A program made the position numbers and the translations under genes. This document shows, in pieces, positions 47,181 to 54,063 of a stretch of 64,000 nt of DNA. The stretch is from contig BPJC01000001.1 of the NCBI GenBank assembly GCA_026004415.1, positions 186,001 through 250,000 of the forward strand, given 5' to 3'. Below the pieces are notes generated by a model. That model searched no databases, had not been told where the DNA came from, and worked only from the letters and a program-made list of their open reading frames with translations. This DNA is from Patescibacteria group bacterium (GTDB taxonomy: Bacteria; Patescibacteriota; Microgenomatia; UBA1406; GWC2-37-13). Positions within the stretch are counted from its first letter, which is position 1, and every line of letters starts with the position of its first letter.

Positions 47181-48131
47181 ATGTACATTGATCTACTTAT
47201 ATACATTTTTTTCTTTACTATTATGTGGGTAGGGTCTGGGTTAATAGTAAGTTCTGTGTCAAATTTTGCCAAAAATCTAAACTTTTCTCCTTTTATAGTA
47301 TCTTTTTTTGTTTTAGGTAATTGCTACTTCTTTGCCAGAGATAATTGTAGGTATTAACTCAGTACTGAAAGGAACGCCTGAGATCTTTGTGGGTAATTTG
47401 TTGGGAGGTGTTTTTTATATATTTTTTTTTGTTATTCCATTTCTTGCTTTAGTTGGTGGAGGAGTTAAGTTAAACAGACAGATGACTAAAAAAGCTATTA
47501 TTTTTTCAATTTTTATAATTGTTTTTCCTTTTATTAGTTATTGCAGATAAAGTTGTTCATCCTTATGAAGGTTTATTTGCAATTTTGACATATTGCTCAT
47601 TGTTTATTTTTTACAAATTCAAAAAAAGACTCATTTTTGGTCTTTAAGCATTTGATTTTTCACTCCAAAATAAATTTTGTTTTAGATACTTCTAAGTTTG
47701 TTTTGGGTTTGTTATCGGTATATTTTGCAAGTTCAATAATAGTAGATAAAACTATTTTATTTGCAAATTTAATGTCTGTATCTCCTTTTTTAATATCTTT
47801 ATTTGCAGTTTCTATTGGAACTAACCTTCCTGAACTGTTTATTGCCATAAGAGGTGTTGTTTCAGGACATAAAGAAATAGCTTTAGGCGATTATTTTGGT
47901 TCTGCTTGTGCTAATACTTTAATCTTTGGTATTTTAACTTTGTTTAATATGAAACCCTTTAGCTTGATAAATGGTTTTGAGGTTCTTTTTATCTTAATGC
48001 TTTTGGGGTTTGTTTTGTTTTATTATTTTGCAATGTCAGATAAAAACATAACAAAGAGTGAGGGTTTTTTGCTGTTTTTAGTTTATGTTTCATTTGTTCT
48101 GTTTGAGTTAAGTCTAAGAATTTATGATTAA
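47181..48131 (+). pseudogene. CaCA-family Na+/Ca2+ exchanger-like protein, frameshifted
   Basis: Both alpha repeats of cation/calcium exchangers are recognisable: IATSLPEIIVGINSVLKGTP with VGNLLGG, and SIGTNLPELFIAIRGVVSG with LGDYFGSACANTL. The reading needs shifts near 47317-47320 (before IATSLPE), near 47525-47536 (to VIADKVVHPYEGLF), and in the A7 run at 47621-47627 (to KKDSFLVFKHLIF). Fully in frame it would be about 315 residues with ten helices, normal for the family, exchanging Ca2+ for Na+ or H+. Confidence 0.7.
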
Positions 48132-48564
48132 CTTTTTTCTTTTGTTTTTTTTATTGTTGAATATTTTTTTGTTTTGTTTTTATATTTTTTCTCCAAAAGA
48201 AGATTTTAAATTAACTCCATATTTGTTTCTTTTGGGTATGTTCGTTAAGGTTGATATTCCCTTAATTTCTATATTTTGGATTGTCTCTTCAATTTTTGCT
48301 TTGTATCTGAATAATTTTTTAATTTTTTCAACCTTGTTTTTTGGTTTTTGGAGTATAAGAAGTTTAGGTGAGGTTGTCTACTGGCTTCTACAACAGTTTT
48401 CTCTAGTTAAAAGAAATCCTCCGGAAAGACTGTGTTTTTCATCTTATTTTAAAGGAGAAGCTGTTTGGGTTGTTTATCAGGTTTTTTGGCAGGTGATTTT
48501 AATTTTTGTTTTTTTAGGTTTCTTAATTTGTGTAGCGTTGTTATACAAAAGCTATTTTTCTTGA
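48124..48564 (+). CDS. Small polytopic membrane protein, unknown function
   Basis: The 146 residues contain about five hydrophobic segments (NFFLLFFLLLNIFLFCFYIF, PYLFLLGMFVKVDIPLISIF). No motif recognised. The ATG overlaps the exchanger stop by 8 nt, so it belongs to the same unit, yet unlike its neighbours it is intact. It overlaps the convergent HD-domain gene by 13 nt. Confidence 0.6.
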   Translation: MINFFLLFFLLLNIFLFCFYIFSPKEDFKLTPYLFLLGMFVKVDIPLISIFWIVSSIFALYLNNFLIFSTLFFGFWSIRSLGEVVYWLLQQFSLVKRNPPERLCFSSYFKGEAVWVVYQVFWQVILIFVFLGFLICVALLYKSYFS

Positions 48565-49424
48565 TGTTTGCCAAAGATTTGTTCTTTTAGCGTGATTAGA
48601 TGGTTAAAAAATTCTCCGTCATTCTCTATGTTGCCTAATATCTTTTTAAATCTTTTTCTTAGATTTTTAATGGTTCTTTTAGATCTTCCATTTAATTTTT
48701 TAGCTTTATCTTTTGCTTTGTCAGTGTTGCTATTTATTTTTTCTAAAACCTCATCAAGATCATCTATTTTAAAATCTTGATATTCTCTTTTTTCAGTTAA
48801 TGCGGCTAATTGATCTGCTAATGTAAAGACAGCAATTAGGTTATGAATTCTGTTAATACTGATTCTAGTTGAGGGATTGACTAAAATATCAAAAGGATAT
48901 CCGCCAGGGACAAGATGATGAGTTTGCGCTATTAATGCAAGCAGTCTTGCTATTGCATTTTTGTTGGTTATTTTAGGATTGATAAGTTCGTGAAGTGATA
49001 GTTGTTCTGGTGGTTTGACTTTAGTTATTTCTATAATTGCTTCTGCTCCTGAAGTTGTGTGTTCCTCCATCAGTTTTCTTTGTTCATCATTAAACTTACC
49101 TTTATACATAACGAGTGGACTAATCTCAGGATGAGTTTTACCTATGTCGTGGAAGTTGCCTATAAGATCAAATAATTTTTCTATTATCATTTCAACATAG
49201 GTTGGATCTATTTCAAAGTAATTGGCCACTTCTTCTCTTATTATGTTTCTAATATTTTGAGGCAGTCTTTTATAGATCAAATACGCTAGTTTTCCTACAT
49301 ATGTTGAGTGTTTGCTTGTATGCTCGTCAAACTCAATTTCCGGTAATATGTTTGATAATTCTTCAATAGAAGATCTAATGTTTACAAGGTGTTCTGTTTG
49401 TCTTGTTTCTGGATTTGCAAGCAT
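48552..49424 (-). CDS. HD-GYP-like phosphohydrolase
   Basis: An HD domain with FHDIGKTHPEISPL and, later, THHLVPGGYPFD, a divergent form of the HHExxxGxGYP motif of cyclic-di-GMP phosphodiesterases. A basic helical C-terminus follows (KAKKLNGRSKRTIKNL). It may act on a cyclic dinucleotide, but the diverged GYP motif leaves the substrate open. A TAAAAT box (49439-49434, minus strand) lies 9 nt before the ATG. Confidence 0.75.
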   Translation of the reverse strand: MLANPETRQTEHLVNIRSSIEELSNILPEIEFDEHTSKHSTYVGKLAYLIYKRLPQNIRNIIREEVANYFEIDPTYVEMIIEKLFDLIGNFHDIGKTHPEISPLVMYKGKFNDEQRKLMEEHTTSGAEAIIEITKVKPPEQLSLHELINPKITNKNAIARLLALIAQTHHLVPGGYPFDILVNPSTRISINRIHNLIAVFTLADQLAALTEKREYQDFKIDDLDEVLEKINSNTDKAKDKAKKLNGRSKRTIKNLRKRFKKILGNIENDGEFFNHLITLKEQIFGKHQEK

Positions 49425-49517
49425 AGTTTGTTAATTTTAATTGGATAATACAATAATTCAAATTTCTTTTTAAGTCAATACAAGATTTAAAAAAAAGATT
49501 TAAGTTGGTAAAATATA

Positions 49518-51140
49518 TTATACTTCAAAAGTATCGGGATGTAGTTCAGATGGCTTAGAATGCACGCATGGGGTGCGTGAGGTCGCCGGTTCGAGTCCGG
49601 CCATCCCGACAAAATTGGAGGAGTGCGCTGAATTGGCTAAGGCACCGGTCTCGAGAACCGGCTCCCAGTTTTGGGAATGTGGGTTCGAATCCCCCCCTCT
49701 CCGCCAATTGGTATTCTGGGGGGAATTTAAAAGGGCACGCCAGCCGATTTTCCCTTCAAATTGGAATTTTTTACCTTTTAAAATAAAGTTCGAGCCGATA
49801 TTTTTTAGAAATGTTCGAATTTGAGAATTGTCGCTCTGCGACAATAGAATTTTGGCTTGGTTACTGGCTAAAATCATTTCTTTCATCGGTTCGAGCCAAT
49901 TATTTCCTGCTTGTTCAAAATCTTTAATCTTCTGTTGAATTTCCAGTTTTTCATTAAGAAGTTTCTGTTTTTTAGCTTGATATTCTTCCGGTTCAATGCC
50001 CTTGCCCTCAATGTAAAGATCAAGCAGTCTGTCCATTTTTCTTTCAATTGCCGCTTTTTGTTCTAAGAGATTTTGAACAAGTGATTTTGTTTCTTGCTTG
50101 GCCTGTTCCTTCTCTTTCTCAATTTCTGCCAACATCTTATCTGCCCAATCATCAGGTAAAGAGACTTTTTGAATTATTGCTTTTAGCTGTTCAACAAGTT
50201 TTTCTTCTCGCAAATATCTTTCATCGCATTTTTGCCTTTTCTTGGTGCAACGGTAATAAATGTGTCCCTTTTGAATTTCAGCAGTAATCATGCAACCGCA
50301 ATTTCCGCAACGCATAAGTCCTGAAAAAGCAAAGTTGTGTTTTCTTTTTCGCTTCTTCTTGCCTCTGTTATTCATTACTTGTTGAACAGTATCAAAAAGT
50401 TTCTTGGAAATAATTGGCTCGTGGCTTCCATCATACATTTCGCCATTGAACCTAAAGACACCATAGTAAAATGGATTTTTAAGCATTCGCTGGACACAGG
50501 AAACAGAAAGCACCTTGCCTTTATAGCTTCTTAGTCCAGCGTCTTTTAAAATTATGGCAATTGCTTTCAGGGTATATTCTCCGGTTGCGTATAATTTGAA
50601 CGCTTTTCTAATAAGCGGTGCTTTCTCTGGATCAATATCTATCCCTTTTGTCTTATGGTTATTGAGATATCCAAGAGGGGCAAAGCTGGGCCAAATGCCT
50701 TTTCGTAGTTTTGCTCGGTGCCCTCGTTTAATGTTTTCTGAAAGATTATCTATGTAATATTTGCTTTGCCCAAAGGCAATATTCAACATAAACTTGCCTT
50801 GCGGCGTATTATCAAACCAAAAATTAGGAAATTTTAAATCTTTAAGTTTTCCTGTGTCCAGCAGATAGATAATCCTTCCGCCATCAATGGAATTTCTTGC
50901 TAATCTATCAGGGTGCCAAGCCAAAATTCCTTGGGCTTCGCCCTTTTCAATTCTGTCTAACATTTCGCCGAACACAGTTCGGCCAGGTTCTTTGGCAGTT
51001 TTTGCCTCGCAAAGCGAGGCGACGATTTCAAGTTTTTCTTTGGCGGCAAATTCTTTTAGCTCAGCAAGCTGAGCTTCAATTGATAAAACCTGTCTTTCTT
51101 CGCTGTCTGTTGATTTTCTGGCATAAATGAAATATTTCAT
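49518..51140 (-). CDS. Large serine recombinase (site-specific integrase)
   Basis: Catalyses DNA strand exchange at att sites. Resolvase domain with Ser10 (IYARKSTDSEE) and Arg-rich LAWHPDRLARNSIDG, recombinase domain (GIWPSFAPLGYLNNHKTKG), zinc ribbon (CGNCGCMI ... CTKKRQKC) and a coiled coil (LLEQKAAIERKMDRLLDLYI). The normal C-terminus seen in other copies is NTNWRCLFEKIRTDFAQNR, then stop. Here NTNWR runs across the att core into antisense tRNA-Ser and tRNA-Pro and stops only at 49518, adding about 60 aberrant residues. It has an AAGGTG Shine-Dalgarno-like motif 6 nt before the ATG, rare in this window. Confidence 0.93.
   Translation of the reverse strand: MKYFIYARKSTDSEERQVLSIEAQLAELKEFAAKEKLEIVASLCEAKTAKEPGRTVFGEMLDRIEKGEAQGILAWHPDRLARNSIDGGRIIYLLDTGKLKDLKFPNFWFDNTPQGKFMLNIAFGQSKYYIDNLSENIKRGHRAKLRKGIWPSFAPLGYLNNHKTKGIDIDPEKAPLIRKAFKLYATGEYTLKAIAIILKDAGLRSYKGKVLSVSCVQRMLKNPFYYGVFRFNGEMYDGSHEPIISKKLFDTVQQVMNNRGKKKRKRKHNFAFSGLMRCGNCGCMITAEIQKGHIYYRCTKKRQKCDERYLREEKLVEQLKAIIQKVSLPDDWADKMLAEIEKEKEQAKQETKSLVQNLLEQKAAIERKMDRLLDLYIEGKGIEPEEYQAKKQKLLNEKLEIQQKIKDFEQAGNNWLEPMKEMILASNQAKILLSQSDNSQIRTFLKNIGSNFILKGKKFQFEGKIGWRALLNSPQNTNWRRGGDSNPHSQNWEPVLETGALANSAHSSNFVGMAGLEPATSRTPCVHSKPSELHPDTFEV
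49535..49609 (+). tRNA. tRNA-Pro (anticodon GGG)
   Basis: Acceptor CGGGATG/CATCCCG is perfect. Anticodon stem CACGC/GCGTG holds loop ATGGGGT; T arm GCCGG-TTCGAGT-CCGGC; discriminator A; CCA not encoded. Confidence 0.95.
49617..49703 (+). tRNA. tRNA-Ser (anticodon CGA), island attachment site
   Basis: Class II tRNA with anticodon loop CTCGAGA in stem CCGGT/ACCGG, long variable arm, T loop TTCGAAT, discriminator G and encoded CCA (49704-49706). Two mispairs are visible: A6 with C67 in the acceptor, and T with C in the T stem. The 3' end CCGCCA is also the first part of the recombinase att core, so the island is joined exactly here. Confidence 0.9.
49701..49760 (-). repeat. Left arm of the perfect 60-bp inverted repeat (att core plus recombinase 3' end)
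   Basis: From CCGCCAATTGG to the complement of FEGK codons, this is identical over 60 of 60 bases to the reverse complement of 51215-51274. Homology stops exactly at the core on the outer side: tRNA-Ser here, recombinase tail there. Confidence 0.95.
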
Positions 51141-51214
51141 AGTTTCACCTTAAGAATAGATTTCGAAAAAGCCCGCTTTTGGCCTGCGTGCTTTGCACGC
51201 AAAGGTAAAAAATA

Positions 51215-51274
51215 TTTGAAGGGAAAATCGGCTGGCGTGCCCTTTTAAATTCCCCCCAGAATACCAATTGGCGG
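51215..51274 (+). repeat. Right arm of the 60-bp inverted repeat; recombinase 3' end copy with native tail
   Basis: Read forward it encodes EGKIGWRALLNSPQNTNWR, then continues past the core as CLFEKIRTDFAQNR and TAA (51314-51316). This is the tail the resident recombinase lacks, so it shows the likely original C-terminus. It also provides an inverted core site 1.57 kb from the tRNA copy. Confidence 0.92.
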
Positions 51275-51393
51275 TGCCTGTTCGAAAAAATTCGAACCGA
51301 TTTCGCCCAAAACCGATAAAACTCGCGGGGTGGGCGGCATTCCCCCCAGACCCCCCTTCCGCCCGCCCCGCGGAAGGCGACCTTTTCGGATTG
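51270..51393 (+). repeat. Cassette 1 left terminal inverted repeat
   Basis: A 124-bp sequence matching the reverse complement of 56998-57121 at 122 of 124 positions. It begins at the att core, contains the recombinase tail codons and a GC-rich hairpin region (GGGCGGCATTCCCCCC, CCGCCCGCCCCGCGG) and ends CCTTTTCGGATTG. It is followed by a 51394-51444 end sequence (GCCAAAGAACCTG, ATCGGCTCGAACTTTATTTT) also found at the start of cassette 2. Confidence 0.92.
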
Positions 51394-51485
51394 AAAAACT
51401 GCCAAAGAACCTGAAAAAATATCGGCTCGAACTTTATTTTGGCCAAAAGCGGGCTTTTTCTCATCTCTGACTTGTAAAAATTTGC

Positions 51486-51513
51486 TTGCTTTCATTATAT
51501 TTGTTAGTATAAT
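51486..51513 (+). promoter_or_regulatory. Promoter of cassette 1 XRE operon with small inverted repeat
   Basis: TTGCTT (51486-51491), 16 nt, TATAAT (51508-51513). ATTATA (51494-51499) and TATAAT form a 6-bp inverted repeat over the -10, a plausible operator for the XRE protein encoded next. Confidence 0.5.
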
Positions 51514-51554
51514 AATGAAGGAAGAAAATATCAACAATTTTATGATAGCAAAAT

Positions 51555-51764
51555 ATGGAAAATAATCAAGGCAATAAATTAGGAAAGAAAATCAAGAAGT
51601 TAAGAACTGGTTTTGGTTTGTCTCAAGACGAACTTGCCCGCAAGGCCGATGTGCCTTATACGACTTTAACCAAGATAGAGACAGGGGTTATTAAAAAACC
51701 TTCGGTATATGTGGTGGCAAAAATTGCAAAGGCGTTGAATATTTCAATCGAGGAATTAATATAA
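51555..51764 (+). CDS. XRE-family regulator of cassette 1
   Basis: The 69 residues are a single Cro/C1-type helix-turn-helix (LRTGFGLSQDELARKADVPY, TTLTKIETG) ending KIAKALNISIEELI. It resembles control (C) proteins of restriction systems in size and position: immediately upstream of the methyltransferase, whose ATG follows its stop directly. A close relative opens cassette 2. Confidence 0.88.
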   Translation: MENNQGNKLGKKIKKLRTGFGLSQDELARKADVPYTTLTKIETGVIKKPSVYVVAKIAKALNISIEELI

Positions 51765-53141
51765 ATGAATTTAGTAAATATGAATAATGTAAGCATAAAA
51801 AAAGAAGATATTGAAGAATTAAAATCTGACACGAAAAAGTTATATTCATTCGTAAAGACAGAAAATAATGGCAGGTTGTTTTTTGTATTAAATAAATTAG
51901 GTAAATTACCATATGATTTTGATGATGCTCCACTTTTGTATTTAATAGATCATAAAGATGCAAAGATTAGATATTTAGCTATTAAAAATTTGGCTAAACT
52001 GGGAAAATTTTCGTTATTTCCTGTATTTAAAAAAGTTATTGCTAATGATCCAAGTGCGGATGTAAGAAGAGAGGCAACTTCTGCTATAGGTCGATTACGT
52101 AACTCAAAAGCCATTCCTTTCCTTATTGAATTATTAAAAGATCCCGATCCCGAAGTAGTCATGCAAGCTATTAGGGGGCTTCTTGTTTTTAAGAACAACC
52201 AGTTAGTCGCAAAAGAATTAAAGAAACTAAAAGATCATCCCAACGAAATAATTCAAGATGTTATTAAAAAGGAATTTTTCCCAAAAGCCCCCAAAAAGAA
52301 TTCCTTTAAACATACAGAATTTCCTGACTTTCTTAGAAACAAGGTAGTTCTTGGAGATGTGCAAGAAATAATTAAGTACGTCCCAGACGAGTCAGTTCAT
52401 CTTACCTTTACATCACCGCCTTACTATAATGCTAGAGATTATTCAATCTATCAAAGCTATGAACAATACTTGAAATTTTTGGAAAGAGTTTTTAAGGAAG
52501 TTCATAGAATTACTAAAGAAGGTCGTTTCTTTATTTTAAATACCTCGCCTATTATCATATCTCGTGTTAGCAGACAACATGCTAGTAGACGGTATCCTAT
52601 TCCTTATGATATTCATCCATTACTTGTAAAGATGGGGTGGGAATTTATAGACGATATTGTTTGGGTAAAACCAGAAGCAAGTGTTAAAAATCGCAATGCT
52701 GGATTTTTACAACATCGAAAACCACTTGCTTATAAACCTAATGCAAGAACAGAGATGGTTATGGTATACAGAAAAAAAACAGATAAGCTAATAGATTGGA
52801 ATATAAAACAATACAATCGAAAGACAGTTGAAGAAAGCAAGGTAATTGGAGATTACGAAACTTCAAATGTATGGGAAATCGATCCTGTGTTTGACAAAAC
52901 GCATAGTGCGGTTTTTCCATTGGAACTTTGTAAAAGGGTGATAAAATTTTATTCTTTCAAGGGGGATTTAGTTTTTGATCCTTTTGCTGGTAGTGGTACC
53001 CTAGGGAAGGCTGCTCAAATTCTAGGTAGACATTTTTTCTTAACCGAAATAGATCCAAAGTACTTTGAAAGAATTAAAGAAAATCTTGGTTTTATAGACG
53101 TAACCTATAGCGTTTTTAATAATTCTAAAAAATTACAATAA
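51765..53141 (+). CDS. HEAT-repeat / N4-C or N6-A DNA methyltransferase fusion
   Basis: Residues about 55-165 form HEAT/PBS-lyase-like repeats (DAKIRYLAIKNLAKLG, SADVRREATSAIGRLRNSKA, DPEVVMQAIRGLLVF). Residues about 190-450 are a beta-class methyltransferase with motif IV TSPPYY (216-221), target region in the middle, and the AdoMet motif DPFAGSGT near the C-terminus. SPPY usually means N4-cytosine or sometimes N6-adenine. It modifies host DNA against the next gene's nuclease. The HEAT fusion is unusual and may act in protein or DNA contact. Confidence 0.88.
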   Translation: MNLVNMNNVSIKKEDIEELKSDTKKLYSFVKTENNGRLFFVLNKLGKLPYDFDDAPLLYLIDHKDAKIRYLAIKNLAKLGKFSLFPVFKKVIANDPSADVRREATSAIGRLRNSKAIPFLIELLKDPDPEVVMQAIRGLLVFKNNQLVAKELKKLKDHPNEIIQDVIKKEFFPKAPKKNSFKHTEFPDFLRNKVVLGDVQEIIKYVPDESVHLTFTSPPYYNARDYSIYQSYEQYLKFLERVFKEVHRITKEGRFFILNTSPIIISRVSRQHASRRYPIPYDIHPLLVKMGWEFIDDIVWVKPEASVKNRNAGFLQHRKPLAYKPNARTEMVMVYRKKTDKLIDWNIKQYNRKTVEESKVIGDYETSNVWEIDPVFDKTHSAVFPLELCKRVIKFYSFKGDLVFDPFAGSGTLGKAAQILGRHFFLTEIDPKYFERIKENLGFIDVTYSVFNNSKKLQ

Positions 53142-53142
53142 T

Positions 53143-54057
53143 ATGAGCATTACATTATCATCAGAAGTTACAAAAAACATTATTAAAAAATTATTAAGAG
53201 GTGAAGACTATCGTATTGAAGTCGTTACCCTTATTAATGCTGAATTTCTACAGTATGCGATAGAATTTTTTAAAAAAATAGTTGATGCAAAATTAAAAAA
53301 CGAAAATATCACAGCAGATTGGTATAAGAAAGAATTTTTGAATGAGAACTTGTCATCCGATGAGATAGCTATCAATTCTGGACTTAATAAAAAAACAATT
53401 TCTAATATGTACAATTCAGCCAGAAAAGAAATTGTCATTGAAGCAGCTTTTGAACATTACGAAACTCTATATAATTCAATTCAAAAATTAATTGAGGATG
53501 ATGGTGATTTAAACATAACTCTAACTATAAAGTTGAAAGGAGTAAGTGTTGATTTAAATATAAGCGAGAGCCTTATTGTTATTAATACACTTGCGGTAAA
53601 AAGAGCAGCTTTAAGAGGCGGTTTATGGAGTACAGCTGGCAAAAGAGTAGAAAAGCCATTAATGGAAACTCTTTGTTTGCTATTCGGGGTAGATAGGAGT
53701 AATTACAGAATTAAAAGTAAAAATACTGATAATGATTTAAGTTTTGAAAGAGAAATTGATTTTTATTTGGTCAAAGGAGATGAAGAATATAAATGTGAAG
53801 TCAAACTAATGGGGAAAGGTAACCCGGAAAGTGCAGATGCAGTGATAGCTAGAGATAGTAGGGTTTTTGTGGCGGATAAATTATCGCAAACTAATAAAAA
53901 TCAACTTGATCATTTAGGCGTTGAATGGGTCGAATTAAGGTCTTCAAATGGATATCTACGCTTTGCAACGGTATTAGATAATTTAGAAATACCACACAGA
54001 AATATAACCGGATTTACTGAAGAAGAATTAGAGAATATATTTAAGCAAATTTTTTAG
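53143..54057 (+). CDS. PD-(D/E)XK type II restriction endonuclease, possibly CfrBI-like
   Basis: The catalytic core is visible: EREIDFYLV (Asp206) and YKCEVKLMG (Glu219, Lys221), the PD-(D/E)xK pattern. The preceding RGGLWSTAGKRVEKPLMETL resembles the CfrBI endonuclease family, whose methyltransferase is N4-cytosine specific, matching the partner gene; I have not been able to check this. The N-terminal half includes an HTH-like stretch (SSDEIAINSGLNKKTISNMY). It starts 1 nt after the methyltransferase stop. Confidence 0.75.
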   Translation: MSITLSSEVTKNIIKKLLRGEDYRIEVVTLINAEFLQYAIEFFKKIVDAKLKNENITADWYKKEFLNENLSSDEIAINSGLNKKTISNMYNSARKEIVIEAAFEHYETLYNSIQKLIEDDGDLNITLTIKLKGVSVDLNISESLIVINTLAVKRAALRGGLWSTAGKRVEKPLMETLCLLFGVDRSNYRIKSKNTDNDLSFEREIDFYLVKGDEEYKCEVKLMGKGNPESADAVIARDSRVFVADKLSQTNKNQLDHLGVEWVELRSSNGYLRFATVLDNLEIPHRNITGFTEEELENIFKQIF

Positions 54058-54063
54058 TTAATT

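Larger units (their letters stand above)
51165..51460. repeat. 20-bp perfect inverted repeat enclosing the recombinase-promoter side boundary
   Basis: The arm at 51165-51184 (GAAAAAGCCCGCTTTTGGCC) is the exact reverse complement of 51441-51460. A second small hairpin, GCGTGC-TTT-GCACGC, is at 51186-51200. The arms flank the inverted att copy and the GC-rich repeat and may mark an older insertion boundary. The 414-bp stretch between the recombinase and the first XRE gene holds only repeats and the XRE promoter. Confidence 0.75.

Noticed and set aside
46953-47357. One membrane protein spanning 46953-47357
   Set aside because: The frame joins the end of the CxxC membrane protein to the start of the exchanger; the exchanger ATG is at 47181.
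49518-49703. C-terminal part of the recombinase as real protein domain
   Set aside because: It is antisense translation of two tRNA genes (SNPH and GLEPATSR-type peptides), caused by integration; the native tail is CLFEKIRTDF.
51145-51537. Open frames across the GC-rich repeats next to the recombinase
   Set aside because: They translate inverted repeats and recombinase tail copies; the same peptides recur at 57072-57440.
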